A stretch of 64,000 nucleotides of DNA from Niabella sp. (GCF_030150205.1 NZ_JASLGT010000017.1:248001-312000); one strand, 5' to 3'. Counted from the first letter of the stretch, positions 51,574-62,123 are shown. Notes: generated from the sequence alone by a model not told the origin. A program made the numbers and translations.

Positions 51574-54123
51574 ATGATAAAGAAGTTTGTGCTGGTATTG
51601 TTTTGTATGAGTAGCGCTTTGTTTTTATGTGCACAGGAAGCTTCCATCTATGGGAAAGTGACCACCGCCGATGGGCAGCCCGTATCATTGATCAGCATCG
51701 TGCTCAAAGATACCAAATGGGGAACAGTCTCCAATGAGAACGGCTTGTTCCGGATAAAAAATATTAAGCCCGGGGAATATACATTGGAGCTTTCTTTTAC
51801 GGGCGATACCCGGGAAAGCAAAGCCGTTTTTTTACACCCCGGCACCAATTTGGAACTCAATTTCAGCATTCACGAAACTTCCCGACAACTCAGCGAAGTG
51901 ATCGTTGAAACCAACAAGATCATGAACCGCGCAAGTGTATACTCGAACAAGATGCCGCTTGCAAACCTGGAGAATGCGCAGGTGGTTACAGCCATCCCGG
52001 ATGTGATCCTTAGAAAACAGATCGCCATGAGCCTGGAAGATGCCATGAAGAATGCAACGGGCGTATCCAAGATCTGGGACGCGACCAACCGTCCGGATGG
52101 CGGTTCTATTTTTGTGAGCCGTGGCTTTCAAACCACCACCAAGGCCCGGAACGGGTTACCCAATATTGTGAATACAAATGTTGAAATGGCAAACCTGGAC
52201 CGTATTGAAGTATTGAAAGGCCCTTCGGGTACCCTGTTTGGCAGTATCGTAAATTCTTACGGAGGACTGATCAACCGGATTACCAAACGGCCTTACTTCT
52301 ATAACGGGGGCTATGTGGATATCGCCTATGGCTCGTATAATTTTATGCGCGCCTCCGCCGATGCCAACGTGGTGCTGAAGAAAGACCAAATGGCTTTCCG
52401 GATGAATGTGGCGGGACAGAAACAGGATAGCTGGCAAGACGCAGGCTTTCAGCAAAGCTATATTATTGCGCCATCCTTTATTTACCGGCCCAATGACCGC
52501 TTTACGCTGAATGCAGATGCGGAGATCGTAGGCTCCAGGGGCAACAGCAACGGGGGAAATTTTATGTTCATCCTGCCACCCAGTACCATTAATGGTTTGC
52601 TGAGCTCCATGTTATACGCCCGGTTACCTAAAGAAATGGCCGACGGCATAATGGCCCGGGCCCCAAAAACATTGAAGGAAGCCTATGGAACAGATAAAAT
52701 CAACGAACTGAAACTGGATTATAACCGGTCGTTCATTTCAAACGATGTATATTCCAAAACAAATACCAACTCATTTTTTGCAGATGCCAGTTACCGGTTA
52801 TCGGGTCATTGGACCTCCCAAACAGCCCTTACCTATAGCCTGAGCCACAATAACGGGTATGCAGCTTTCCAGTACCTGCTTCCCAATTATCCGGCCAACC
52901 TGCTCCGCTCGCTGGCCGGCGGTACACCTGATTTTGGAGTCCCGGGTACAGACAGTATTGCCCGCATGGTTTGGAAACCCGTGGGGAGTACCAAAACCCT
53001 CGATATACAGCAAAACTTTGTTTCGGACTATACATTTGGTAACCTGCGGAACCGTGCAGTTCTGGGCGTTGACTACTTATTGTACCGCTCCGATGTTACC
53101 TATTATTACTTCAGCGGATTATTACATGGCGTAGCACCATATCCCTATCTTTTTGACGTGGTGGATGTCAATGGCAGATCCGGATCGGGTCTTGTTTATA
53201 ATAAACCGAATATCGACAATGCTTACCAGACAAGAGGGAATGTGAACGCAAGCCCCTATATCCAGCATTCGGATGTATTTAGTGGTTATATCAATAATAT
53301 CACCAACATTACGGATCAGCTGATCGTTTCGGCGGGTGTGCGGGTAGACCGGTTCAACAATAAGCAGGAAGGCGCCATTGCTGAAAGGGTAAAACCGGTA
53401 CAAACGAAAATTTCTCCCAAATTCGGATTGGTCTTTATGCCGGTCAAAGACCAGCTGTCGCTGTTTGCAAACTACCAGAACGGGTTTACCAACCAGTTTG
53501 GGCTGAGCAGGGATAGTGTTGCTTTCGAACCGGAGGAAGCCAATCAAAAAGAAGTGGGAATCAAATATACCCTCCTTAAAAATAAGCTCGCCGGCAGCAT
53601 CAGCTATTATGATATCCTTGTAAAAAATGTGGTGCGCCAGGATCCGGCAGATCCCAATTTCAGCATCCAGGACGGAGCACAGCGTAGCAAGGGTATTGAG
53701 GTAGAAGTGCTGGCGAATCCTTATAAAGGCTGGACGCTGCTCTTTGGGTATGGCTATAACGACAGTAAAATGCAAAAGGCTGATGCGGATGTAGACGGCC
53801 TGCGCCCTGTTCCGGCGGGGCCTTACAATACCTTTAATTTCTGGACCAACTACACGTTTACCAAAACGGCCCTGGAAGGGCTGGGAGTGGGTTTCAGTCT
53901 GAATCACTCCGGGGAATCCAACGCGGTGAACAGTAATATTGATGGCAAACTGGTACTGCCGGCAGCCACCATACTGGGTGCACACCTGACCTACGATCGT
54001 CAACATTACCGCCTGGGACTAAAGGTGAATAATGTGGGCAATGAAAAATACTGGAAAGGCTGGTCCAATTTTATACCGCAGATGCCGCGGCAGCTGATCG
54101 GAACCATTGCCTATAAGTTTTAA
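51574..54123 (+). CDS. TonB-dependent siderophore-type receptor
   Basis: An 849-residue outer-membrane protein. A signal peptide ends near LCAQ (about 21). A carboxypeptidase-regulatory-like domain follows (about 24-100; SIYGKVTTADGQPVSLISIV), then a plug domain (about 120-240; RIEVLKGPSGTLFGS), then a 22-strand barrel ending in an aromatic residue (KF). The overall pattern is that of ferrichrome/siderophore receptors (FhuA/FpvA-like). It is followed by a PepSY membrane protein, a common partner in iron uptake. The substrate is probably a ferric siderophore; this is inference. Confidence 0.9.
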   Translation: MIKKFVLVLFCMSSALFLCAQEASIYGKVTTADGQPVSLISIVLKDTKWGTVSNENGLFRIKNIKPGEYTLELSFTGDTRESKAVFLHPGTNLELNFSIHETSRQLSEVIVETNKIMNRASVYSNKMPLANLENAQVVTAIPDVILRKQIAMSLEDAMKNATGVSKIWDATNRPDGGSIFVSRGFQTTTKARNGLPNIVNTNVEMANLDRIEVLKGPSGTLFGSIVNSYGGLINRITKRPYFYNGGYVDIAYGSYNFMRASADANVVLKKDQMAFRMNVAGQKQDSWQDAGFQQSYIIAPSFIYRPNDRFTLNADAEIVGSRGNSNGGNFMFILPPSTINGLLSSMLYARLPKEMADGIMARAPKTLKEAYGTDKINELKLDYNRSFISNDVYSKTNTNSFFADASYRLSGHWTSQTALTYSLSHNNGYAAFQYLLPNYPANLLRSLAGGTPDFGVPGTDSIARMVWKPVGSTKTLDIQQNFVSDYTFGNLRNRAVLGVDYLLYRSDVTYYYFSGLLHGVAPYPYLFDVVDVNGRSGSGLVYNKPNIDNAYQTRGNVNASPYIQHSDVFSGYINNITNITDQLIVSAGVRVDRFNNKQEGAIAERVKPVQTKISPKFGLVFMPVKDQLSLFANYQNGFTNQFGLSRDSVAFEPEEANQKEVGIKYTLLKNKLAGSISYYDILVKNVVRQDPADPNFSIQDGAQRSKGIEVEVLANPYKGWTLLFGYGYNDSKMQKADADVDGLRPVPAGPYNTFNFWTNYTFTKTALEGLGVGFSLNHSGESNAVNSNIDGKLVLPAATILGAHLTYDRQHYRLGLKVNNVGNEKYWKGWSNFIPQMPRQLIGTIAYKF

Positions 54124-54138
54124 CCGTTATGATACCGG

Positions 54139-54168
54139 TGACCGTTTTCTAAGAATGGTCATTTTTTT
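54139..54168 (+). terminator. Terminator of the TonB receptor gene
   Basis: TGACCGTT (54139-54146) pairs with AATGGTCA (54154-54161), one G-T wobble, loop of seven, followed by seven T. An intrinsic terminator 15 bases after the stop codon. Confidence 0.8.
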
Positions 54169-54338
54169 AATAATAACGTTGTTTGAATTTTTACGGGAAA
54201 CATGCAGCAGCGTTTCCCCGCTGATTTGAGGCAGATTAAATACATCGCAGATCCTGCAGATCCGTTTCCTGCGAAAGTCAGCGCAAAAGATTGGCGAACA
54301 TCGGCCAGGACCTATCAGAAAGTTGCAACAAGTTCAAT

Positions 54339-55880
54339 ATGATGGAACAAAAAAATAAACGACTGAAATGGGCCGTTCACCAGAAACGCTGGTTTGGAAA
54401 ATGGCACCTGTACCTGGGGATCATTGCCGGTGCAATACTTTGCGTGGTTGGACTTACCGGCAGTATCCTCGTTTTTGCTGATGAGATCGATCAGGCATTG
54501 AATAAAGACCTGTTCCGGGCTATGGAACACCAGCGGCGGCATCCGATCGAAGCGGTCGCCACGCTGGTGCCGCAAAAGTATCCGGGCAAGAAAGTAGACT
54601 ATGTATTCCTGCCAAAGGAAAACGATCCCAATATCAGTTATGTCTGCTATAACTTTACCACGGAAGAACAGTTTTTTATCAATCCCTATACGGCAACCTT
54701 AACCGGAAAACGCTTATACCATAGTTCGTTTATTGGTTTTGTAACCGAATTGCATACCAACCTCCTGATGCATGGGCCCGGACAGTACCTCGTAGGCCTG
54801 GCTACACTTTGCCTCCTGATCCTTACCATCAGCGGACTGCGTTTATGGGTGCCGCAGCAGTACCGGAAATGGAAACAATGGCGATCGGTACTTACGGTAA
54901 ATTTCAGGTCCGGCTGGAAGCGGCAGAACTATGACTGGCACAATGTATTGGGCGTTTATTCGGCACCCGTGATCGTGATGCTGTCGCTGACGGGATTGGC
55001 GCTTACATTCGGACCCGTCTTTATCGCGCTATTATTTATGCTTACCGGCCGTTCGCCGCAATCGGTACAGCAGATCTTCGCACAAAAATCAGAATGGGTA
55101 CCGGGCCGCAAGGCACTTACACCGGCGGAAGCTGCTGCTGTTGCCAGCGCGCAATTTCCACATGCCGTTATCCGGGGCATCGCTTATCCTGCAGACAGTA
55201 CAGCGGCTTACCGGTTCGATATGCGGTCCGATGGCGTATCGAAAGAAGGGAACCGGATCATGCTGAGCATTGATCAGTATACCGGCAAACTGCTGTTAAA
55301 CAGTGAAACGGATTTTCCGAATATCGGCAATAGTTACCTCACCTGGCTGGTGCCTTTACACCTGGGTACCTTTGGCGGACTGCCCACCCGGATACTTGCT
55401 TTTTTAGGAGGGCTTGTACCATTGCTATTGTTTATAACCGGCTTTATTGTCTGGTGGCCCCGGTTCAAAAAGCAGCAGGGAAAACAAGGTGCTGTTCCGC
55501 CGCGGCCATCTAAGAATGAAAAACAATTACAGGCGATCCGGGCACTGCCTGCCGGAAGCTATTTTTTAGTTCACTTTAAAAAAGGATTGAAGTATGGCGC
55601 CCTGTTGCTGGGATCGGCATTGCTGGCAGGGTTGCTTTACGGCCTTATTTCCGGCATACCGGTTCAGCCGGCTTTGTTTGCCCTGTTATATACCGGTATT
55701 TCCGTTATTGTAAATGTTGTGATCGCATTGCTGGTGTTGATGATGGGAGGCCTGTTACTCCTGCTGTTAAAAAAGCCGGTAAAAGGCTTGCTGAAATATT
55801 TTTCGTTATCGCTGGGCATACTGCTCGTTTTTCTCCCGTTTGTGCTGGCGATTGCCCTGCTCTCAAAAAACCTGTTTTAA
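54339..55880 (+). CDS. PepSY-associated membrane protein (PiuB-like)
   Basis: A 513-residue inner-membrane protein with about five membrane helices and PepSY domains. The opening WFGKWHLYLGIIAGAILCVV, FVTELHTNLLMHGPGQYLVG, GWKRQNYDWHNVLGVYSAPV and ITGFIVWWPRFKK are all typical of PepSY-TM (PiuB) proteins that reduce or help import ferric siderophores. A C-terminal extension adds three further helices. I place the start at the ATG at 54339; a TTG at 54291 is less likely. It lies 215 bp downstream of the TonB receptor, with a terminator between them. Confidence 0.87.
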   Translation: MMEQKNKRLKWAVHQKRWFGKWHLYLGIIAGAILCVVGLTGSILVFADEIDQALNKDLFRAMEHQRRHPIEAVATLVPQKYPGKKVDYVFLPKENDPNISYVCYNFTTEEQFFINPYTATLTGKRLYHSSFIGFVTELHTNLLMHGPGQYLVGLATLCLLILTISGLRLWVPQQYRKWKQWRSVLTVNFRSGWKRQNYDWHNVLGVYSAPVIVMLSLTGLALTFGPVFIALLFMLTGRSPQSVQQIFAQKSEWVPGRKALTPAEAAAVASAQFPHAVIRGIAYPADSTAAYRFDMRSDGVSKEGNRIMLSIDQYTGKLLLNSETDFPNIGNSYLTWLVPLHLGTFGGLPTRILAFLGGLVPLLLFITGFIVWWPRFKKQQGKQGAVPPRPSKNEKQLQAIRALPAGSYFLVHFKKGLKYGALLLGSALLAGLLYGLISGIPVQPALFALLYTGISVIVNVVIALLVLMMGGLLLLLLKKPVKGLLKYFSLSLGILLVFLPFVLAIALLSKNLF

Positions 55881-55940
55881 TTGCAGGCAATTAAAAACGG
55901 CAACAGTCAGTGCCTACATATAAAAGAAGATGAGGGACTG

Positions 55941-56678
55941 TTATTGATCCCTCCGGCTTTCTACCGTATATACAAAAGAGTCGGCCTTATAATAACCCAG
56001 GTTGTATTCAATCGGGCGTTCGCCCTGGTCGTATACAAACCGTTTACGGAAGAGCACCGGGTCGCCCTGGGGAATCTCCAGTTTTTCGGCAATAAATTTT
56101 GAAGCCGGTTTGGCGCTGATCTCTTCTTTGGATAGATTCACTACGATATGGTGGTTTTTCTCCAGCATTTCATACAGCGGTGTATTAAAATCTTCTTCAC
56201 CGGTAAGACCGATCCGGGGATGAAAAAAGGAAACAAAATATACAAAGGGTGCTTCCGGACGTCCGCGCAAACGCTCCAGCTTCAGGATCTTCTTATCCGG
56301 CGCGATCTGGAAAAAATTTGCAATTATCTCTTCCGGATGTACCCAGCTTACATGCAATTCATAGTTTTTAATAGGGATACCCCGGGTTTGCATTTCCTGG
56401 GAAAAGCTCAGCCAGTTGTTGGATTTTGAGCTTACAGCGGTTCCTGCAACACGGGTGCCGATCCCTTTTTTCCGGATCAGCAACCCATCATATACCAGTT
56501 TGTTCAATGCCTGCCGTAAGGTGGTACGCGAAATCGCCAGTTGCTTAGCAAGGTCTACCTCATTGGGTAATAATTTTCCATTGGCAAACTGGGGATCCTT
56601 GATCAGGTTGCGGAGAAGCTGTTCTGCCTGCACGTGCAGCGGAATATGATTTTTATGATCCAGCGAAAGTTTCATCAT
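55941..56678 (-). CDS. GntR-family regulator with UTRA domain
   Basis: A repressor of about 245 residues of the HutC/FarR group. The N-terminal winged helix (about 10-80; IPLHVQAEQLLRNLI, LAISRTTLRQALNKLVYDGLLIRKKG) is followed by a UTRA effector-binding domain (about 90-240; KILKLERLRGRPEAPFVYFVS, GDPVLFRKRFVYDQGERPIEYNLGYY). UTRA domains bind small sugars or their phosphates. I chose the ATG pair at 56675-56678. It sits at the end of the polysaccharide locus and is probably its regulator. Confidence 0.9.
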   Translation of the reverse strand: MMKLSLDHKNHIPLHVQAEQLLRNLIKDPQFANGKLLPNEVDLAKQLAISRTTLRQALNKLVYDGLLIRKKGIGTRVAGTAVSSKSNNWLSFSQEMQTRGIPIKNYELHVSWVHPEEIIANFFQIAPDKKILKLERLRGRPEAPFVYFVSFFHPRIGLTGEEDFNTPLYEMLEKNHHIVVNLSKEEISAKPASKFIAEKLEIPQGDPVLFRKRFVYDQGERPIEYNLGYYKADSFVYTVESRRDQ

Positions 56679-56693
56679 TTTAATGCTTAAAGA

Positions 56694-56701
56694 CAAAAAT
56701 A
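56694..56701 (-). promoter_or_regulatory. -7 box of the GntR gene
   Basis: On the minus strand TATTTTTG matches TAnnTTTG exactly and lies 16-23 bases upstream of the chosen ATG, so the leader is very short. It suggests that the regulator has its own promoter. Confidence 0.5.
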
Positions 56702-56723
56702 GAACTATTTGAACATTTATCAC

Positions 56724-57034
56724 CTGTTATGGCACTATACATATGGAGCATACCAGTGGCCGATGAAAGGTACAAAAAGAATGACAAATAGCTGGTTTCC
56801 TGTTGTATTATCGGCTTTTGAAGGAAAAATTTTGGTAGATATGGGCAAACATTGTTCCGGTTAAGCCGTCATTTTGGGTTGTATGTTTTTATGTATGAAC
56901 AATTAATGGCCCTCAGTAAGGCACCGTTTTATGCCGGTTACAGGTATTCATGCGACCGGGTACCAGGCAGATCATTCCTAAAAGCTGGTGCGATAGCATT
57001 TATATGATTTGTTTGAAAGCGCCGGCAGATAGCT
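56724..57034. other. Intergenic stretch
   Basis: About 310 bases between the symporter gene and the regulator gene. No gene, repeat or terminator recognised. Confidence 0.45.
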
Positions 57035-58942
57035 TTATGCGGCCGTTTGAACAGACGATCCCACGGGAGTTTCTTCTTCCAGGGATTTCATAAACGCATT
57101 GTATTCTTTTTCATCGCGGTTCATTTTATCATACCAGTTCTTTTTCAGAAAAAGGGTGGTGATGCCCAACACGAGAATGGTACCCATCAATGACAGTTGC
57201 TGCTGAAGCACAATGTACATCGGGACCAGGGTTAAACAGCATTGCCAAACGATTCCGATGGCTACGTTAAACATGTCGCGCCCAAAAGCGGTATTGGTTT
57301 TCAGCCCCGGATACCGTTCCCTGGCTTTTTCTGCCACCGGCTGCCAGTATCCCCACGGACGTACTTTTACATAAAAGCTGATCAGGGTTTCCATATCCGT
57401 TGGTTTGGAGGTAAGCGTACCGGCAATGCAACCGGCCAGCGACAATACCAGCAGCACGGGAAAATAATAAAGGGGAAGGGTGTCCGGAAAGAATTCAGGG
57501 ATGATCATTGCAGCGGCAATACCGGTAAGCATTCCCCAGAAAAAACCATTGCCATTAAACCGCCACCAATACCATTTCAGTACATTGGCGGCAATATAGC
57601 CCCCATATAAAGCAGATACGATCCACTGCAGTACCGTATTAATGTTGTGCATATAAATACCGATGATGGTACTGAAAACCACCACCACCACGGCAATAAT
57701 ATAGCTGGCGCGTATCTGTACTTTTGATGTAGCGCCGGGATTGATGTATTTCAGGTACACATCATTAATGAGATAGGCGGGTGCTGCATTTACGGTAGAA
57801 GCGAATGTAGACATAAAGGCCGATAGCAGTGCCGCCAGCAGCAGTCCTGTAAGTCCAACGCCCAGGAATTGATGAATGGCCCGGGGAAGAATGGTTTCAA
57901 AATCAATCCCGGTTCCTTGTGCACGAAAGTCGCTGCTGAAAAATATCACCGCCAGTACCGTAAATCCCATAATCATAAGATAACGGGGGATGAGCAGGAA
58001 TACGGATACGGAGCCGCTCATTAATGCCGCTTCCCTTGGCGTTCTGCAGGCCAGGATCTTCTGCATATCGTAGTTGGGTGCAGGACCCGCCATGCTGAAA
58101 AAAATACCTTTAAACAACATCATCATTACAAAGATGGAAAACAGCCCATACTGGTCTTCCGCTATTTTATGCGTAATGGAGGGCAGCAGCAGGCTCCAGT
58201 CGAGGTCGAGCGTCCAGCCAAAAAAAGGCGTATCCCAGCCGGCAGGTATATGGGCCTGCAACAGCTGCGGACTTACCCTTGTGATGGCTGTAACGGCAAT
58301 CACAATTCCTGCGGTTGTTTTTATGACAAACTGGATCACATCGCCCCATACAATGCCCTTCATGCCTCCCAGCATTCCATAAAAAGTGGCGATGGCGGTA
58401 AAAAAAATACCATAAATATGTGGTGCATATTGCGGATCGACGGGGAAGGGGAAGTAGGGCGCTACTGCTTTCCAGGGGAGGAATACTTCAATAAATTTGC
58501 CGATTCCTACAAAGCCGTAACTCAGAAAACCCACTACGCCAATAACGGCATAAAGCACCACAATGGTATGCGAAAGGCCGGCACCCTTACCATATCCGAA
58601 CCGAGTGCGGATCCATTCTGCGCCGGTACGCACCCCGGAGCGGCGCAGCCATATGGAAAGATATACCATCATAAAGATCTGGTTGAATACGGGCCAGAGC
58701 CAGGGGATCCAGAGACTTTTTAAACCATAGGTAAACGCCAGGTATACCAGCCACATAGTGCCTGAAATATCGAACATCCCGGAAGAATTGGAAAGTCCCA
58801 GCAGGTAAAAGGGCATGGTTTTTCCTCCCAGGAAATAGGTGTCCATATTCTTCGACGCCTTTTTCTTGAGCACCAGTCCGATAACAACCATGGTGACCAG
58901 GTAGATGACAATAATCAGGGCATCGATCCATTCAAGCTTCAT
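57035..58942 (-). CDS. Sodium:solute symporter (SSS family)
   Basis: A 635-residue inner-membrane transporter with about 14 hydrophobic helices. The SSS pattern is seen: an opening WIDALIIVIYLVTMVVIGLV, KKASKNMDTYFLGGKTMPF, GMLGGMKGIVWGDVIQFVI, and LLSAFMSTFASTVNAAPAYL in the Na+-binding region. It is encoded with a GH130 phosphorylase and SusD, so it probably imports the disaccharide made from a polysaccharide. The C-terminal extension is typical for Bacteroidota loci. Confidence 0.92.
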   Translation of the reverse strand: MKLEWIDALIIVIYLVTMVVIGLVLKKKASKNMDTYFLGGKTMPFYLLGLSNSSGMFDISGTMWLVYLAFTYGLKSLWIPWLWPVFNQIFMMVYLSIWLRRSGVRTGAEWIRTRFGYGKGAGLSHTIVVLYAVIGVVGFLSYGFVGIGKFIEVFLPWKAVAPYFPFPVDPQYAPHIYGIFFTAIATFYGMLGGMKGIVWGDVIQFVIKTTAGIVIAVTAITRVSPQLLQAHIPAGWDTPFFGWTLDLDWSLLLPSITHKIAEDQYGLFSIFVMMMLFKGIFFSMAGPAPNYDMQKILACRTPREAALMSGSVSVFLLIPRYLMIMGFTVLAVIFFSSDFRAQGTGIDFETILPRAIHQFLGVGLTGLLLAALLSAFMSTFASTVNAAPAYLINDVYLKYINPGATSKVQIRASYIIAVVVVVFSTIIGIYMHNINTVLQWIVSALYGGYIAANVLKWYWWRFNGNGFFWGMLTGIAAAMIIPEFFPDTLPLYYFPVLLVLSLAGCIAGTLTSKPTDMETLISFYVKVRPWGYWQPVAEKARERYPGLKTNTAFGRDMFNVAIGIVWQCCLTLVPMYIVLQQQLSLMGTILVLGITTLFLKKNWYDKMNRDEKEYNAFMKSLEEETPVGSSVQTAA

Positions 58943-59076
58943 GCAGCGTAATTTATCCTTTAATCGTTAGATGCGCAAATATCGGCTTCTTTGAATCATT
59001 TTCATAAAGCAGATTAAGGCCCCGTTGCTGCGTCCGTTGCAGGTAATGATCTTATAACACCGGTAAAAATATGCGG

Positions 59077-60297
59077 TTATGCATATTGTTCCAGGAATGC
59101 ATTGTTCTTGTCGATCAGCTCATTGATCTGTCGCACGGATTCGGCGGAGCGAAAACCGTCCCGCGGTGTGTTCAGGCAATAGTCCAGCAGCCGGTCAATG
59201 GATGATACGGCTACATGCATCCGGGTATCGCTGGAAGCATAGTAGATATATACCGTGCCGTCCTCATCCGCGATCCAGCCGTTGGAGAATAATACATTGG
59301 ACACATCACCGGTGCGTTCTTCATTTTCGGGCGCCAGCAGGTAGCCGCCGGGTTCTGCGATCAGTACCGACGGGTCTTTCAGTGATGTAAGATATACATA
59401 CAATACATAACGCAGGCCGGAGGCACAGCCCCGTACGCCATGGGCCAGGTGCAGCCAGCCTTCAGACGTTTTGATGGGAGGGGGGCCTTCACCGTTTTTC
59501 AGTTCCTTTATGGTGTGATAATACCGGTTGTTGATGATGGTTTCCGACCGGATCACCGGGTTGCAGATATCATCGATCAGGGCCCAGCCGATTCCTTCTC
59601 CTTTTCCCGCCAAAATAAAATTATCCTGTGGCCTTGTATAAAGCGCATACCGCCCCTGTACAAATTCGGGATGTAGCACTACATTACGCTGCTGGCTGCA
59701 GGCTTGTATATTGGGCAGCCGTTCCCAGTGTATAAAATCGCGGGTACGCACAATACCGGAGCTGGCAAAGGCCGCTGTAAGGTCGCCGGGCGCGGCATCC
59801 GGATGATGGCGCTCGCTGCAAAAGATCCCATAAATCCACCCGTCTTCATGTGCCGTAAGCCGGATATCGTAGATATTGGTTTCCGCCGGTGAAATATCGG
59901 GCAGGGAAACCGGCCTGGGCCAAAAGCAAAACTGATCTATTCCATTGGGACTTTCGGCAATCGCAAAAAATGATTTGCGGTCCACACCCTCCACGCGTAC
60001 CATCAGCAGGTACCGGCCGTTCCATTTAATAGCGCCGGCGTTTAATGTGGTATTGATGCCAATGCGCTCCATAAAAAGCGGATTGGTACGGGGATCGAGG
60101 TCGTAGCGCCAGGAAACAGGTACATGCTGCCGGGTAATTACAGGATTCCGGTATCTGCGTACGATGCCGTTATAATCGTTTAAGGGGGTATTGGTTTTTG
60201 CGATCAGGAGCTCCTGATCGCGGATGATTGTTTCCAAACCTTGCTGAAAATGTGCTGTCATAATTGCTGTCTTTCTTACACGGATCCTTTTGATCAT
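59077..60297 (-). CDS. GH130 glycoside phosphorylase (mannosyl-glucose type)
   Basis: A 406-residue five-bladed beta-propeller enzyme. The likely catalytic Asp is Asp144 in ETNIYDIRLT (Asp132 if the ATG at 60261 is used), and conserved parts are VVLHPEFVQGRYALYTRPQD, GEGPPPIKTSEGWLHLAHG and FSNGWIADEDGTVYIYYASSD. This fits the 4-O-beta-mannosyl-glucose phosphorylase group, which splits mannosyl-glucose with phosphate to mannose 1-phosphate. The start is 2 bp after the stop of the upstream gene, so translation is probably coupled. Substrate is inferred, not proven. Confidence 0.88.
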   Translation of the reverse strand: MIKRIRVRKTAIMTAHFQQGLETIIRDQELLIAKTNTPLNDYNGIVRRYRNPVITRQHVPVSWRYDLDPRTNPLFMERIGINTTLNAGAIKWNGRYLLMVRVEGVDRKSFFAIAESPNGIDQFCFWPRPVSLPDISPAETNIYDIRLTAHEDGWIYGIFCSERHHPDAAPGDLTAAFASSGIVRTRDFIHWERLPNIQACSQQRNVVLHPEFVQGRYALYTRPQDNFILAGKGEGIGWALIDDICNPVIRSETIINNRYYHTIKELKNGEGPPPIKTSEGWLHLAHGVRGCASGLRYVLYVYLTSLKDPSVLIAEPGGYLLAPENEERTGDVSNVLFSNGWIADEDGTVYIYYASSDTRMHVAVSSIDRLLDYCLNTPRDGFRSAESVRQINELIDKNNAFLEQYA

Positions 60298-60299
60298 TA

Positions 60300-62123
60300 T
60301 CAGAGATTGTCTGGGTAAAGCGGCATGCGGGTTACCCGGTGAAATGCGGTACCGCTCGGTGCAGCGATCTCCATTTCAAACAGGACCTCATTGGTTGCGG
60401 GGTCTATTTCAACAATACGCCCCCCGGGGCCAATGGAAGTAGGTACGCCCATTCCCGGGCAGAATAATACGTGCTTTGTCTGGGACAGGAATTGTACCCC
60501 GGAAATAGCCTGTGAAAAGCCTTCTGCGCCCCGTTCCTTGCCAAAGGACCAAACCTGCTGTACGGTCTTTTTGTCTTCATCAACCCGGTATTCCACTACA
60601 CGGCTGTAATTGGTGACATCCGAACCAAAGTTTGGTATCCAGTTCCGGTTATATCCGTTGTCAAATACCAGGATGTGGTTGTCTGACAGCACAACAGGTG
60701 TATGCGGGCCCCAGGGCCAGTCGAAACCTGCTGTTTGTGCATCGCCGTTTATAACCGCGGGGTCTGTTACAGGAACCCCGTTTTCATCAACCGGATTTAA
60801 CAGGTAGGGCTGATAGGAGGCCCCCCAGTATTTATGCGGAGAAATGATCCACCGGAGCTTGCCGGCATGGGTAAAACGGAAAATCCCCTGGTACCTTGCG
60901 GTGGCCAGCAGATCATTTCCCATCTCATTAATCGAATTGTTATGCGCCCAGTTTGTAGGATTCTGTGAGTATTGCGGGGGCGTGATCCCATCCGGCTTCA
61001 CATAGCGGGAGGTGTCCAGCAGGGTGGCCAGATCCCATTCGCTGACCAGTGCACCAGACTCCGGGTTCAGCTCGATGATGTGGTCATTGATCCGCGGCTG
61101 ACCGTTCCTTAAACGTGCGGCGGGCCTGGTAACAGTGATCAGGAAATTTCCATTGGCGGCTTCTTTAACTTCGTGATGAAAGGTATAGCCGGGTTTTTGA
61201 AGATCCCATTGATGCAGCAGGTTCCCGAACATATCCAGTTCCACGATCCTTGGCTGCGACTGGTCTCCGGCGATGAAGCTGCCTTTTTTTGTGCGCTTTA
61301 AGCCGATGGATGTAGAAAGCTTTTGCAGGTCGGGCGATGATTTTAAAAGCAATAACCATCGCAATTCCCCTTCGTTGTCGATCATATAGGGAAGCGATAC
61401 ATCTGCTTCCGACATTCCGGGATAGTTAACCAGGTTGATCCCCGGCTCCATTTGCCCCGGCAGGCTTTTCATCAGTTTCCATTTTGGAAAATCCTGTACC
61501 GTAAGCGGCGCTGTGCGGATATGGATCGTTGTACTGCCGCGCTCCCTGCCATCCCGGTCGGTAAAAGTGAGGTCTACAACATTGTCATGGTCGGCATATA
61601 GGCCAAAAACAGGCACGCTCTGGCGTGGCTGATCTTCGTGGCACAGGTGCGTAATGGTGCCTGTTTCCCCGTTTTTACCATGTACCGTTACCTTCACCCG
61701 GCCATAAGTAGGCAGCCATACATTTACCAGGGCAGCGAGCGGGTTGTAGCCCGATGGATTAAGCTTTATATCCTCTACTATATAATCGAGGGCTGCACCT
61801 TTTGAAGGTATAACCAGTCCGGAACCGTCGCTGAAGGTGATGCCGGTGCGCCAGTGTTCCGGCTCCGGTGCAATCCTGGTAATATCCTGCATCGGGACCT
61901 GCAATGCCCCCTGTTCAAAATTAAAAATGTATTCACCGCTATTCCTGGAGATATCGAGCAATAAATCGCCTTTATCTGCCCTGGCACTTAGGGATTGTTT
62001 TGATGCTATATCCGGAAGCGCATCTTCCCGGCGTGTACAGGAAAACAGCAATACCACGAGGCCGAATAACAAACCGGGCAACACGCGATGCTTCTTTAAG
62101 TAACGGGAACGGGCTATCAGCAT
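60300..62123 (-). CDS. Arylsulfotransferase-like lipoprotein
   Basis: A 607-residue lipoprotein (lipobox LLFSC, Cys29) with a six-bladed-propeller arylsulfate sulfotransferase (ASST) fold. Conserved parts are YTFHHEVKEAANGNFLITV and WGPHTPVVLSDNHILVFDNG, the latter carrying the His/Asp-Asn-Gly pattern near the ASST active site. ASST enzymes move a sulfate between phenols in the periplasm. It lies between SusD and the GH130 gene. Whether it is an active sulfotransferase or a sugar-binding propeller is not clear; no other sulfate enzymes are visible nearby. Confidence 0.8.
   Translation of the reverse strand: MLIARSRYLKKHRVLPGLLFGLVVLLFSCTRREDALPDIASKQSLSARADKGDLLLDISRNSGEYIFNFEQGALQVPMQDITRIAPEPEHWRTGITFSDGSGLVIPSKGAALDYIVEDIKLNPSGYNPLAALVNVWLPTYGRVKVTVHGKNGETGTITHLCHEDQPRQSVPVFGLYADHDNVVDLTFTDRDGRERGSTTIHIRTAPLTVQDFPKWKLMKSLPGQMEPGINLVNYPGMSEADVSLPYMIDNEGELRWLLLLKSSPDLQKLSTSIGLKRTKKGSFIAGDQSQPRIVELDMFGNLLHQWDLQKPGYTFHHEVKEAANGNFLITVTRPAARLRNGQPRINDHIIELNPESGALVSEWDLATLLDTSRYVKPDGITPPQYSQNPTNWAHNNSINEMGNDLLATARYQGIFRFTHAGKLRWIISPHKYWGASYQPYLLNPVDENGVPVTDPAVINGDAQTAGFDWPWGPHTPVVLSDNHILVFDNGYNRNWIPNFGSDVTNYSRVVEYRVDEDKKTVQQVWSFGKERGAEGFSQAISGVQFLSQTKHVLFCPGMGVPTSIGPGGRIVEIDPATNEVLFEMEIAAPSGTAFHRVTRMPLYPDNL

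Noticed and set aside
54233..54290. Weak resemblance (CATCGCAGATCCTGCAGATC) to the dispersed repeat
   Set aside because: Only a short GCAGAT-type word is shared; the two ends of the repeat are absent.
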